DNA of 64,000 bases, from the NCBI RefSeq assembly GCF_902459465.1, contig NC_047070.1, positions 12,692,001-12,756,000 on the forward strand, written 5' to 3'. A model generated the notes under the pieces. It searched no databases. It saw nothing but the letters and a program-made list of their open reading frames with translations, and was not told where the DNA came from. A program made the translations under genes and the position numbers. This document shows, in pieces, positions 37,801 through 49,500 of this stretch. Position 1 is the stretch's first letter. Every line of letters begins with the position of its first letter. Source of the DNA: Asterias rubens. Taxonomy: Eukaryota; Echinodermata; Asteroidea; Forcipulatida; Asteriidae.

Positions 37801-40439
37801 ATAGAACATTAATTCCAGCAGAAAGTTGTCCAGTAATCAAATAGCATCATTTTCAACAAAAATGCATAAATGTATTATAGACATAATGCCCTCATTACTC
37901 ATAAGTTATGCTTATGCTTTATTCATTAGCTAATAAATATCTGGGAAATGGTAAATCAAAATTCAGCTTGATAATTTCCAAATACAACATTGTGCACTAA
38001 GCCAAGCACAGTTTCCTCTGCTCTCTGCTGGACATGCTACTTTAGCCTTTTCAAGATGTGTTCAATTAAAAACATTCTTTATTACAACTTGAGAACACGA
38101 AGGGCCGTGAGTTTGAACCTCACTCAAGGATCCAGGACTTGGAATTGAAAATACAATGCTTTTTAGAAACATCATTAAAGTGCAAAGTACAATTACGAAT
38201 GCTTTTTTCTGTAATTAACAGTTTGCAAAGAATAGCAACATGCCAGGTACACCTACAAGAGTGAAAGAAGATGTGCTTGTAAACAGTAGGCAACGCAAGC
38301 ACACACGAAGCAAATCAGTTGGAGATGTTATTGTTGTAAGTTAAAGGAATGGACAACAAAATGGCCTCAAATAGATATACAGTACATGTCAATGCTTTCC
38401 TGTTCTCTCCTGATAGCTTTTCTAATTGTCCAGCTTTCAGTTCATACATGCTATATGCTTTATGTTTTGTTTGTTTGTTTGCCTGACCTGTTCATTGTTT
38501 GTATATAAACATACCTGTGCTCTTTCATTATTCAACACAAGATGCAGTCTCTGAATACACCTCTACAATTGACTCAATGTCAGTTAATAATGTACATGTA
38601 TTTATTTCAAATTTCCTCCATGAGCCTGTGATATTGTGTTTCAAACATATTATTGTGTGGATGAGACTAGATAAATCAATATTTCAGGCATTAAAAGTGT
38701 CTATGTAAATATATGTATATATTTGTCTAGTCCTGGTACACAACGTTTCTTGTTTTCCTTACATGCACAGCGCGGCCAACTCACCAACAGCGCCCACATC
38801 GACCGCCCGTACACACTCACCTGACTTGAGTGGGACAAGTCAGGTGAGTAGATGCGAGCGCTGTTGGTGATTTGGCCGCACTGTGCGTGAAAGGAAAACG
38901 AGAAGCGTCTTGCACCAAGACTAATATTTGTGTGTTTGATTAAACAGAAACATATTTCCACCCCTGGGTATATGAAGAAGAGAAGACCAGCCCCACTTCC
39001 TCCTGCAGAACATGAAGAGGTAAATTTCCTGACTGATTATCCCTATCAATCTTGGTCTGGTTCCTTTTACATTCTACTTCTATTTAGTCAATAAGATCTA
39101 TAGTTCAACCAATGTACAGATTGAATACAATATCCTCAGAAAACTGCGTGGAATGCACACGTAATGGTTGTGATTATTATTACAATTTTGCTTTTCAAAT
39201 TACATAATAGATATTTTATGAGGACATCATTTGCAAGGAGTCTACCCAAGTACTGGCATAAGGTAAGCATATTGCTCAAAATGACCAGTGAAAGACACGT
39301 AAAGTAATTCTTGTCTATTCTTTTTTTGACAGACTGCACAACAAAGAGGATACATGCGTGATGTAAGGCATGAAATGCGTGATCAACTTCGTAGGACTTG
39401 TGCCAACTCCTGGGAAACTCCTCCTACTGAGAGACATCAGAGTCCTCATGCTACTCACCAACACCGATCTAAACAATCCACTACCCCAACTTCTACTACA
39501 CGGCAGAAAAGACCAGCTCCACTCACTCCCAAACAACTTCAACAACTTGGGCAAGTTTCCACAACGCCTAAGACTGAAGTAGTGAAGCCTGTACCTGCAG
39601 TGAGATCCTCAATACAGACCAGGAAGCGAAGAAGTGATGGCCAACCTTCAGATACTCCTACAGAATCTACTGGCAGAAGTCAAATCAAACCAGTACCAAA
39701 ACCAAGGATCGTCAAGGTATTATCAGCATGCAGCTGAATTAATGTTTCTTGTTTTTCTTAATTTCAGTGCCAATGTAAACTGAAAACCACTGTCCAAGTT
39801 TTGCATCCTGGGGTTCGTCTTTGTTGTAGTAATAGAGTTGCATGTCTTTATAAATAGGGACAGCTGCCAATGCATGCATTGACTAGAATCTCAACTGCAA
39901 TATTACAAAATACAAACAAGCTGAGACTGCCGGTTAAATTCTTGCTATATTGTGCATGTTATCTTTGGCTTAATTATGTCGGAGAAAAGTGTTTTTAGAA
40001 CAATGCAAAATACAAACAAGCTTGGATTGTTACATCGTGCATTTGTTCATGGTGGCTCATATGGTGGTGCATTTTGTAACATGTAGGAAATACACTTGAG
40101 TGATTAGGGTTTAATGGTAGGGTCATAGATTAGTTAGTACTTAACAAAATAATAAGCATACAAACTAACTTGCTGAGAAGCACTGCAGCTGTTGTTATTA
40201 TAGACTTTAGGTGACAAGGTTGCCCTTGTAGTGATGGTTTGAATATTTTAATATAAGAAATGATTCATGCATCAATACATGAATCGCTTCTCAGATTGAT
40301 GATTGACAACTTCAACAAAATGTAAATTTGTTTTATCATTATGCAGGAAAACAGTCCATTGATGCCTGCTCGGCCCAGCCATCATCACCGCCGTCAACAA
40401 CGACAAGCCAACAAGCATGAGCTCAATAGTCTGGTATAG
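31849..40439 (+). CDS. ARHGAP19: Rho GTPase-activating protein 19-like (complete coding sequence)
   Basis: Coding exons: 31849-32059, 32573-32671, 33576-33785, 34637-34887, 35572-35664, 36862-36957, 37428-37589, 38222-38335, 38948-39019, 39333-39716, 40347-40439. All junctions are GT-AG and in phase, giving 594 aa; human ARHGAP19 is about 494. The RhoGAP domain spans about residues 78-288. It has the entry motif GVFGAPLTEEGYCQARQLI, the arginine finger in EGIFRIPGNS (R112), LKTYLGDLPEPLL, and NKMSAFNLGVMFAPHILWP. RhoGAPs speed GTP hydrolysis on Rho-family GTPases, and ARHGAP19 acts on RhoA in mitosis and cytokinesis. The signature AALAQLYAHVQEMPPSSKKR after the domain, and RSKSVGDVIV further on (compare the phosphorylated RSRSFSG region of the human protein), support ARHGAP19 over other RhoGAPs. 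The C-terminal third is basic and proline-rich, with RPAPLPP, KRPAPLTPK and KPVPKPR, and looks disordered. The ATG follows an acceptor at 31840-31841, so an untranslated first exon lies upstream. The stop is TAG at 40437. Confidence 0.93.
33011..33270. mobile_element. Fold-back element, family 4, copy 1
   Basis: Ends GGTGCGTTCGATTAGCTTCC and CCAGGGAAGCTTGAAACG then AACGCACC form inverted termini around about 260 bp. The interior has repeated GGGTGAG and GACCCGGGTGAGC-like motifs. It is in ARHGAP19 intron 2; a related element is at 57455-57952. Confidence 0.7.
33319..33490. mobile_element. Fold-back element, family 5
   Basis: TTAAAGGGGACTATTTTCAC and GACAACAGTCCCCTTTAA are inverted ends. Internal arms ATGATCAAAGCAGGCCT and AAGCCTGCTTTGATCAT also pair. 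It is about 170 bp in ARHGAP19 intron 2. A half copy starting TTTAAAGGGGACTGTCACC is at 48519-48560. Confidence 0.75.
35756..35888. repeat. Hairpin in ARHGAP19 intron 5
   Basis: Arms CAAATATAACATGGTTTGGG then GGTGACTGGTCGA, and TCGACTAGTCACCCTCAAAC then CATATTATATTTG, form an imperfect palindrome of about 130 bp. An inner arm pair is CTCCCCGAGGTATTGGAA / TTCCAATACCGAGGGGAG. Confidence 0.75.
36167..36370. repeat. 50-bp tandem repeat, 4 copies
   Basis: The segment CACACAAGGGTAATGAGCAT recurs at 36191, 36241, 36291 and 36341, an exact 50-bp period with essentially no divergence. It lies in ARHGAP19 intron 5. Confidence 0.95.
38745..38905. repeat. Hairpin upstream of ARHGAP19 exon 9
   Basis: The arms CAGCGCGGCCAACTCACCAA and TTGGTGATTTGGCCGCACTG pair, as do CACTCACCTGACTTG and CAAGTCAGGTGAGT at the tip. 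It ends about 45 bp before the exon 9 acceptor at 38946-38947. Confidence 0.75.
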
Positions 40440-43343
40440 AATACACTCATTCTACAAACATAACAAATGTATAAATGTGTAGATGGTCAAATTAAGATGT
40501 AATGTTCATAGAGTTGCTGAAGCACAAAAGTTAAGGTAAGCATCTAACAACATTTTGCAATTAGAAAGTTAACTAGCCAAAATACAGAGTTTTTACATGC
40601 AATTATAAAGGCTGGTTTCTTGCTCATTTTAGCTTATTTCATAATACACTGTTAAGCAGAAAATATTGCTAAGAAGTATAGCATGTTTATAAGCAGTCAT
40701 CCCCTGCTTAGTTATGCTGCTTTATGAATCTGATTCAAAAGTTATGTTCAAATTCACATGACTTGTCAGGTACAAGAACATTTTTATTATCCAAGGTATG
40801 CCCGTATTGATTCCTACTTTTTTGACTTTGTTTTCTTTATTATTTATCACAAACTTGTATATACATTGTCATTGATTGATCCTGGCTTCCAAACTTTCTT
40901 GAAAGAGGTTTGGCTATCAAGGGTAGAAAGACAGACCAAATGTAGGTTCTGATTTTATTATAGATAATATAGACTTGCTTAATCAGTTTGGGTTTTTTTC
41001 GTTCCCAATTTCCCAATGCAACACCCATATCTGCTGGATTTGTTCAAATAAAAATCTCACAAGTTGAACTATGAACTCACCAGCAAGACACTTTGTAAAA
41101 AAATGTACAGAGATAGATTTTTGGTGGACCCTCAATCACGGTGGTATAAGATGCATTTTTGGGGGTATTTGTAGTGAAGAAATGATAAAGATATATCTAA
41201 AACAGCTACACACTAATGGGTTATGATTTACAAAGTGCAAGCAATACTATAATCCAGTTACTTCTTAATGTAATGTCCATAAATTAGGTTCTCTAATGTA
41301 GTTTTGAAAATTGTTTTGCCTGATCTTTTTTCTTGTGAACCAAAAGGGCCAAATAAAACAGCAAAGGCAATGGTGTGCCAGCTGTGCCAAACTTGGCCAC
41401 TTCTAAGAAAGAGTAAAATGGTAAATTGCAATGTAAAGATAAGCCTGATGTATAAATATGTATATGACAGGCCGAGTAGGTGTCATCTCATGTATTTGAG
41501 TAGCAAGTAATGGTAAAAAGTGCTTTGTGTTTACATGAAGCATCACACTTTTTAGTATTTTTAATCCAAACATGCCTATCATACATGATTATCTGTTCAT
41601 TTTTTTTAAAGCACTGCTGAGAAACCTATGATTTTTCAGAATTTTAAATCAGAGTTGTTAAATCGGAAGTGAAATATAAAACAATTTAATGCAATTTGTA
41701 CATTAATAATCTTCTGTACAAAGTCCTGTACAATACTGCTCCGGGTACTTTGAGAAGCAAGGTAGGATTTTCAGAATTTTAATTTCTAGTTGAATATTTT
41801 GAAGTTTGACCAGTGCAGGCAACTGCCCCAATTGTCTCTCTCTCTGGCTTACTGCTGGTAAGGGAACACATTTTATACTGTATATGAAGTATCAGTTTTT
41901 ATTCAACCAGTGGCATAGCATAAGCATGGATATTTTACAATTGTGACATATTGTGACAAATCTTAATTCCCACAACATAGACAAAAGGTAAACATTGTTA
42001 TTGTCAAGGCAAGGGCAGGCTGTTTTTATTGGTTAGTTTTGCATCATTTTCAATCTAAACTAATTTTTAAATTATCAAAAGGATAATTTAATTAATTTTA
42101 TTTTATGTTTTTTTTTTTTTATTAAACTGTTTTAAGTAAAGCACAAATCCATGTTTTGGGTGATTTTTTGTCATAATTGCCAACCTCGCAGCTCTTGCCA
42201 TCTGCACCAATAGAGGCAAATCTTCTAGTTGGTAAAATGTTAAGGGCACTTTTGCAAGCACAAAGCCTAATGAGGCACAGGCAAATGACAATCTCTAGTC
42301 AAGTGGTATGGACATTAACATGTTCAGGACATTAACTGACTGATGATTTCAAGCTACTAATTTTGGGGAAAATTCGTGCATTTTAACACAATTTTTACTT
42401 TCTGATATGACACAGGCAATACAAGAAACAAATGTGGATTTAGTCAATATGCCTATACGAATGATCCAGGACACTGTAGTAAGATGGAACATCTATGCAC
42501 CTATTATTTCATATACATTAACATTGGCAGAAAAATTAGCAGTCAGAACAAAACGTTGTAATAATCAAATAATATAGCCTTTATTTGTTTTACCTTTTTC
42601 AAAATTTGCCTCTGAACAGCAAACATTTTGTAATTATTTTACTCATTGAGCTACGCCACTGTGTTTAACACATGAAGCGCTTTTCAATCTCAACGAACCA
42701 TTCTGTACATAGGTATATAAACTACAATATATAGTGATCAATGTTTAGTTTATTTTAATCTTGTTATGCTGATTGCCTTTATTATAACCACACTATTTTC
42801 AGTACGCTGAATATTACAATGTCAATGATGACAATGCAATTGTACTAATTGAAAATAATAAAGATTTGTGTATCTTTAATCAGTTATCACAGTTTACAGA
42901 TTTTGATTTTGCAGTGAGCTATTTTACGGAAAAGACCAAATTGTTATGGCCCATCGCTCTGCTGGTCAAGAAACAACTTAACTATATGATTTTGTGTGTA
43001 CACATCAAAGGAAGGCAAAACATATGGTTGTGCTGCATGACATTATTTCACTGTAAGCCATGCCCACTTAACACAAACTGGCTCCACTGATTACCATGGG
43101 AGTTCCTTTCAGTCGAGTTTTTCTTTGATAATCACAAAAGTCTTCTCAAAATTTAAGTTTCTGTCTTAACAAATGCTTAAAACTACAAACAAACATGATA
43201 CCAGCTTTGGACCCAAAAGTGGCAAAATCTTTGGGCGGGCAGCGTATGTGCGCAGTGTGATGAATTTTATGGGCAAAGCTATAAACAACGTCCATAAGGA
43301 TCACCTTAACCAGGCCTGATGCATGGAAGGCCTTTTTAGTTTG
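40440..43343. other. Tail-to-tail interval between ARHGAP19 and RNASEH2A
   Basis: No third gene is visible. It should hold both 3' UTRs. AATAAA-type signals for the plus strand occur near 41048 and 41353. TTTATT (AATAAA on the minus strand) occurs near 42571 and 42778. Which ones are used cannot be told from sequence. Confidence 0.5.
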
Positions 43344-43573
43344 CCGTGAGAATACGTTTGTTAACATTTTATGATGACACAGATTGAAACATTGTGTTTG
43401 ATGTAGAACTCAGAATGACACAACTCTTTTCAGATGCCTCTCTTTAAAGAGGAGTTTTCCGTGAGAGTGAGTTTGTTAAAATTTTATGACGACACAGATT
43501 GAAACATTGTGTTTGATGTAGAAATCAGAATGATACAACTCTTTTCAGATGCCTCTCTTCAAAGAAGGAATGT
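43344..43573. repeat. 115-bp tandem duplication covering the RNASEH2A 3' coding end
   Basis: Copy 1 (43344-43458) and copy 2 (43459-43573) share ATGA(T/C)GACACAGATTGAA and AACTCTTTTCAGATGCCTCT at a constant 115-bp offset. Copy 2 contains the last codons and stop of RNASEH2A. Copy 1 lies in the 3' UTR and still encodes [11 protein letters not shown] then stop on the minus strand, in a different frame because 115 is not a multiple of three. Confidence 0.85.
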
Positions 43574-46500
43574 TGTTTGTCTTTTGGGTCGGCATTTTTA
43601 GGAGCAAAGAATGAGAATAAAGAAGCTGATCCTTTAGCAGTGTCTTCCTCATCATCATCCCTGAATACAAAACAAAATAATAAACATAATATTAGTCCTT
43701 CAGAATTAATTGGAGGTTTGCATGTTGAACGTACAATGACAGGCTCAGGCAGGTTTGACACCATGTAATAAAATCTGAATTGAGTAACTCCCTGTTTCAA
43801 ACGATCTGGTGAGGGATTAGTTCGGACTATAAAATCTTAGTGTCTAGACCTTCTTGGTCCCATACCCATTCTCAAGCCACATTTACCTGAGAAACTATTA
43901 GTAAATCATGGCCGCCACAATCTCCTCCTTTAAGAAACTGGAAGTATGAACTGCACTAAATATCCGCCGCCCTCTCTTGTGGAAGACAACATTCTATCCA
44001 ATAAGTTTGGTCAACTGAACCAGACTGCCACTGATGTTGTCTACAAATCAATCAAGCCCCATGAAATGCAGGACTGCAAAGCCCAACATTACAAAGGAAG
44101 AAAGAAAGAACAGGCCATAGCAAGCTTGTGACAAAGTTGGTGATATCCTGTTAGTAGTGTACTTACCAGTGTACACAACGGGCTTTGCTTTCTAAAATAG
44201 TACTAGTTGTAGACCAGCTGAAGCGTACAAACTGGGGATATCCAAACACTTTATCCACGTTGTCCAATAACCATTGCTTCGTTGATGGATCTATAATAAA
44301 TTTATTTTATCAATCAAACTCATCACAGTGAAGATATTTATCAAAACATTGTGACCCTGCCACAGTGTACATGTATCCTTTGAAAAACCCAATACATGTA
44401 TTGGTTATGACAACACTTTGCAATGTATAAAAATAACAGCTGATTGAATCATTTCAATAGAAAATGTCACCTTCAATTTGTATCAAAAGATACTGAATAA
44501 AAAATTAATGCATTTAAAAAAAAAAAAAAACCTTGTAGAGGAAGCCTAAAAAGTGAGACCTTTTTCCCAAATCTCAGCTTGGGCTCTGGCTCCATCGCCA
44601 ACTTTGGAGCAGTGTACATTTTACCACATCAAACGGAGGCCAGAGCTTGAGCATACCCTGAGGTTTGGAACAGACCCCTGGTCTAGTGGTTTATGATTGA
44701 TCCAATACCTTACCACCGATCTTGTCTAGTATACACATAATGAATGTTTATGAGTGCAATGGTGCAAATATGTTCATGAGTTGAAAGATGGAATGTTCTA
44801 TTCAATGAGGCGACTCCGAGTTGAGTGACTCAGCGTGCAATGGTACTTTTATTTGCTATCACGTGACGGACAATCCTCCAATCAAATATATAACACCACT
44901 TGTCAATCATGTTACAATTAGACTGGAACTTCAGAATACAATATAGGTCTAGAACCTGACCATTGGTCTAGTACATCACCATCATTGGTCTAGCACTACA
45001 CTGTTGGTGAAGAACCATAGCTCGCTTTACTTCTAAGAAAATTACCTGCAGGGTATCCACTTCCATAGTTTCCTGTGACAATATCATCACCTTCTTTGAA
45101 TGTCCAAGACTTTAAAACCTGATCTCGCATCACCTAAAAAAAACGTTAATGCATCATAACCATCATAACACAAGAATAAGACTTTAAATAATTTGTAAAT
45201 GAATTCAACAAATGTGAAGCTACAACAAATGTGAAGTCACCATGACCGTTAGATTTGACCTACACAACCTGTAGATTCCATCCTGCAGACATAGCACCCA
45301 TATAGGTTTCTTTCTAAACAAAACAAAACATTTGTTCCTACAATACCCTGCCATCACTTTTTCTTTTGTTATGATGCATCTAATTTACTCAATTGAGATA
45401 TTCCTTTTTGGTAAAAATTAGTGAAAAGTGGTTGCAGGATACACACATTTTCCCACTATTTTCCCTGTGGAAGATGTTTTTCTTGTTATAAAGTATGAAC
45501 AAACTTGACTTGTTTTCACAGAAAACCAAAATAAAACAGAAAAAATCAAAAGATAAATACCTTGGCACATATACTGGCAGCACTGACGATGGGAAACTTT
45601 GCATCAGCTTTTGGTGTAACAGTGATATCTAAACCAGGAAACAATCCTTGAAGTTTCTCCTGGTACTTGGTGGAATCTCCAACTGTATCAACATATACCT
45701 GCATAGATTAATAGTAAACTCACTCAGTAAATGTTAAACAAAATCTCTCTAGTTTACCCCGCTGATTATCATCAAAGTAGTTTCAATTTATCACTTTTTG
45801 AAACAACCCTTATTCACTTTAGAAAGTATCGCCATACAAGGACAAAAACTGAAAAGAGACTTCCTTTGTGCAACAGAAAAAGGTTTACTTGACTTTCAAC
45901 TCAACATAATATTGACAATTTAGGTAGGTGGATAGATGCAATTAAAATGATAGATGCTCAAGCCACATGACAGGGAACTAAACCAACATTTCAACAACCC
46001 ACAAGTTGACACTTGGCATGATGTTGTTCCTGTGTGTGAATGGTTTGAGGCAATAGGGTGTCTTGCTGTTGTTCCTGTGTGTGAATGGTTTGAGGCAATA
46101 GGGTGTCTTGATGTTGTTCCTGTGTGTGAATGGTTTGAGGCAATAGGGTGTCTTGATGTTGTTCCTGTGTGTGAATGGTTTGAGGCAATAGGGTGTCTTG
46201 ATGTTGTTCCTGTGTGTGAATGGTTTGAGGCAATAGGGTGTCTTGATGTTGTTCCTGTGTGTGAATGGTTTGAGGCAATAGGGTGTCTTGATGTTGTTCC
46301 TGTGTGTGAATGGTTTGAGGCAATAGGGTGTCTTGATGTTGTTCCTGTGTGTGAATGGTTTGAGGCAATAGGGTGTCTTGATGTTGTTCCTGTGTGTGAA
46401 TGGTTTGAGGCAATAGGGTGTCTTGCTGTTGTTCCTGTGTGTGAATGGTTTGAGGCAATAGGGTGTCTTGCTGTTGTTCCTGTGTGTGAATGGTTTGAGG

Positions 46501-49500
46501 CAATAGGGTGTCTTGATGTTGTTCCTGTGTGTGAATGGTTTGAGGCAATAGGGTGTCTTGCTGTTGTTCCTGTGTGTGAATGGTTTGAGGCAATAGGGTG
46601 TCTTGCTGTTGTTCCTGTGTGTGAATGGTTTGAGGCAATAGGGTGTCTTGCTGTTGTTCCTGTGTGTGAATGGTTTGAGGCAATAGGGTGTCTTGCTGTT
46701 GTTCCTGTGTGTGAATGGTTTGAGGCAATAGGGTGTCTTGCTGTTGTTCCTGTGTGTGAATGGTTTGAGGCAATAGGGTGTCTTGCTGTTGTTCCTGTGT
46801 GTGAATGGTTTGAGGCAATAGGGTGTCTTGCTGTTGTTCCTGTGTGTGAATGGTTTGAGGCAATAGGGTGTCTTGCTGTTGTTCCTGTGTGTGAATGGTT
46901 TGAGGCAATAGGGTGTCTTGCTGTTGTTCCTGTGTGTGAATGGTTTGAGGCAATAGGGTGTCTTGCTGTTGTTCCTGTGTGTGAATGGTTTGAGGCAATA
47001 GGGTGTCTTGCTGTTGTTCCTGTGTGTGAATGGTTTGAGGCAATAGGGTGTCTTGCTGTTGTTCCTGTGTGTGAATGGTTTGAGGCAATAGGGTGTCTTG
47101 ATGTTGTTCCTGTGTGTGAATGGTTTGAGGCAATAGGGTGTCTTGCTGTTGTTCCTGTGTGTGAATGGTTTGAGGCAATAGGGTGTCTTGCTGTTGTTCC
47201 TGTGTGTGAATGGTTTGAGGCAATAGGGTGTCTTGCTGTTGTTCCTGTGTGTGAATGGTTTGAGGCAATAGGGTGTCTTGCTGTTGTTCCTGTGTGTGAA
47301 TGGTTTGAGGCAATAGGGTGTCTTGATGTTGTTCCTGTGTGTGAATGGTTTGAGGCAATAGGGTGTCTTGCTGTTGTTCCTGTGTGTGAATGGTTTGAGG
47401 CAATAGGGTGTCTTGCTGTTGTTCCTGTGTGTGAATGGTTTGAGGCAATAGGGTGTCTTGCTGTTGTTCCTGTGTGTGAATGGTTTGAGGCAATAGGGTG
47501 TCTTGCTGTTGTTCCTGTGTGTGAATGGTTTGAGGCAATAGGGTGTCTTGCTGTCTTTGTGGTCCCATTGTTTTAAAATTAGACACCATGCTTTATGTAT
47601 TATTTGAAAATAAACAAAAGAGTTGTTTTTGACTTGACTTTGGACAAGCTTCAAGAAAATTTCAGACACCATTATCATTTTGAAACCCTAACCAACACTG
47701 GTGTTGTGTCTTCTGTTGAATACCTTTAAAGTCACCTGGAAGTGGTATTTTTTCAAAATAAAGCTTTTGTCACCAATATATGTGTTTTGATGAGTGGAAT
47801 GTGAATAAACAGTTAACTAAGGTTTTAAAAAATCAGCTCTTACGTTATTTACAAATTTAAGAGTAGACCCCGACCCGAGAGGGCGCTGTTCGTGATGTCA
47901 ATCGAGGCAGACTTTGCCTGTAATGCGTAGAGTAAACACAATTGCAAAGTACATGTACGGACCAAGTCGTGAGTTTGTACATTTCAAAAAAAGATTTGTT
48001 TTTGTTTTTTCCGGCAATGCCGACCAGGTGTATTGCTGCTGAATGCAGAAAAACACTTTTTGAAACGTACCAACTCACGACTTAGACGTACATGTACTTT
48101 GCACGTGTGTTTACTATACGCATTGCAGGCAAAGTCTGCCTCGATTGAAGTCACAAAAGGGGTAGGCGGAGTCAGCCCCCCAAACAACTTTATATATTTT
48201 TTAAACATATAAATCGTGACAAACAATTACTAAAAAAATTGTTTTATTGTTCGTAAGCATATACTCTTATGTTTGAAAGAAAACAAATTATATTTCCAGG
48301 TGACTTTAAATAAGAGCTTTTTGAACAGATTAAAATAGTGAGAAACAAACCTCTTTGATGTTAGCTCCTTGCTGTATAGCTAGATTCAGCAAACCAATGG
48401 CAGAGTCCATAGATATTGCATTCAAACTGTACTTAGTTCTGGACAGGACAAATAATACAAGACTATATTAATAATTACAAAAGACACACAGAAACTGTAT
48501 ATACATTTCACCACATTTAAAGGGGACTGTCACCATGGTCAAAGCAGGCCTGTAGCTGTATGATATTTTGAACTCTAATAAAAAGTTGCATAACTTAAGT
48601 GGAACTCTGTGATCCAGGTTGTACCATAAACTTGGTCATGATATGGTAGTTAAAAGTTGAATGGATTCTGACTAGCACCCCCGAACAAAATAGAGAGATT
48701 GCAAACAATTAGCGCTTGATAGCACAGTTGGCACGTTAATCCAGACGATGCAGGCTCACTCTAGTTAAAAAAAAATATTTATCAACAGCAAAAAAAAGGT
48801 TCAAATTGCATTAAAACACTGCACTGTGCATCTCATATGGCGCTGTGCACTGATCAGTGGCTGAAGACTCTATTTCCACTGCCCTACATAAACATTTAAT
48901 GATTTACTCAATCAAGGGCTTACAGAGTGTAGCTATGTATGTATATTGAGCAACAAACCAAGGCCCAATTTCATGGCTCTGCTTACCATAGGCAAAGAAT
49001 CGGGGCTTACCATGCTTACGGAAGCAGGGAATTCTGTGCTTACGTCAAGCGTATTTCACTTTCTTCAGCACAGGTTTGTGGGGAATTTTGGCTCATGCGC
49101 GTGTGTACTTCACGTTACCATGCGTTACTATCCATTCTTCGCTTACACAGCTAGCGCAGAAATTCAGCTCTTGCAAGTAAGCGGAGAATGGTGATCGTAA
49201 GTGCAGAATTCGGCAGTAAGCAGCTCACGTCATGAAAGAGTGTCCTGGTTCTGCCAATCTGAAGGTTGCTATGCAAAATCTTTCCCAAGCCATGTGAAAA
49301 CGCACATATGCGTTTAACCCGAGGTACTCAGCAAACTATTTTTGACCAAGCGACAAGTCATGAAATTAGTTTTAACAAGAAAATGGCTAAGTCATCAAGG
49401 GCCCTCACATACCTTCTCAGCATTGCTGTGGATATGAAATTGGGGGAGAGAACTTCCACCTCAAATCCAATAAAATCATCTGCTTGCTTGATCTTAGAAA

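Noticed and set aside
40431..40440. A further ARHGAP19 exon joined at CTG|GTATAG
   Set aside because: The donor would be weak and an in-frame TAG follows at once, giving a natural stop. No downstream exon with matching homology was found.
45954..47678. Long open frames of 532-566 codons on both strands with 15-residue repeats
   Set aside because: They are products of a 45-bp minisatellite with no stop in three frames, inside RNASEH2A intron 4. No conserved domain, and both strands are open equally.
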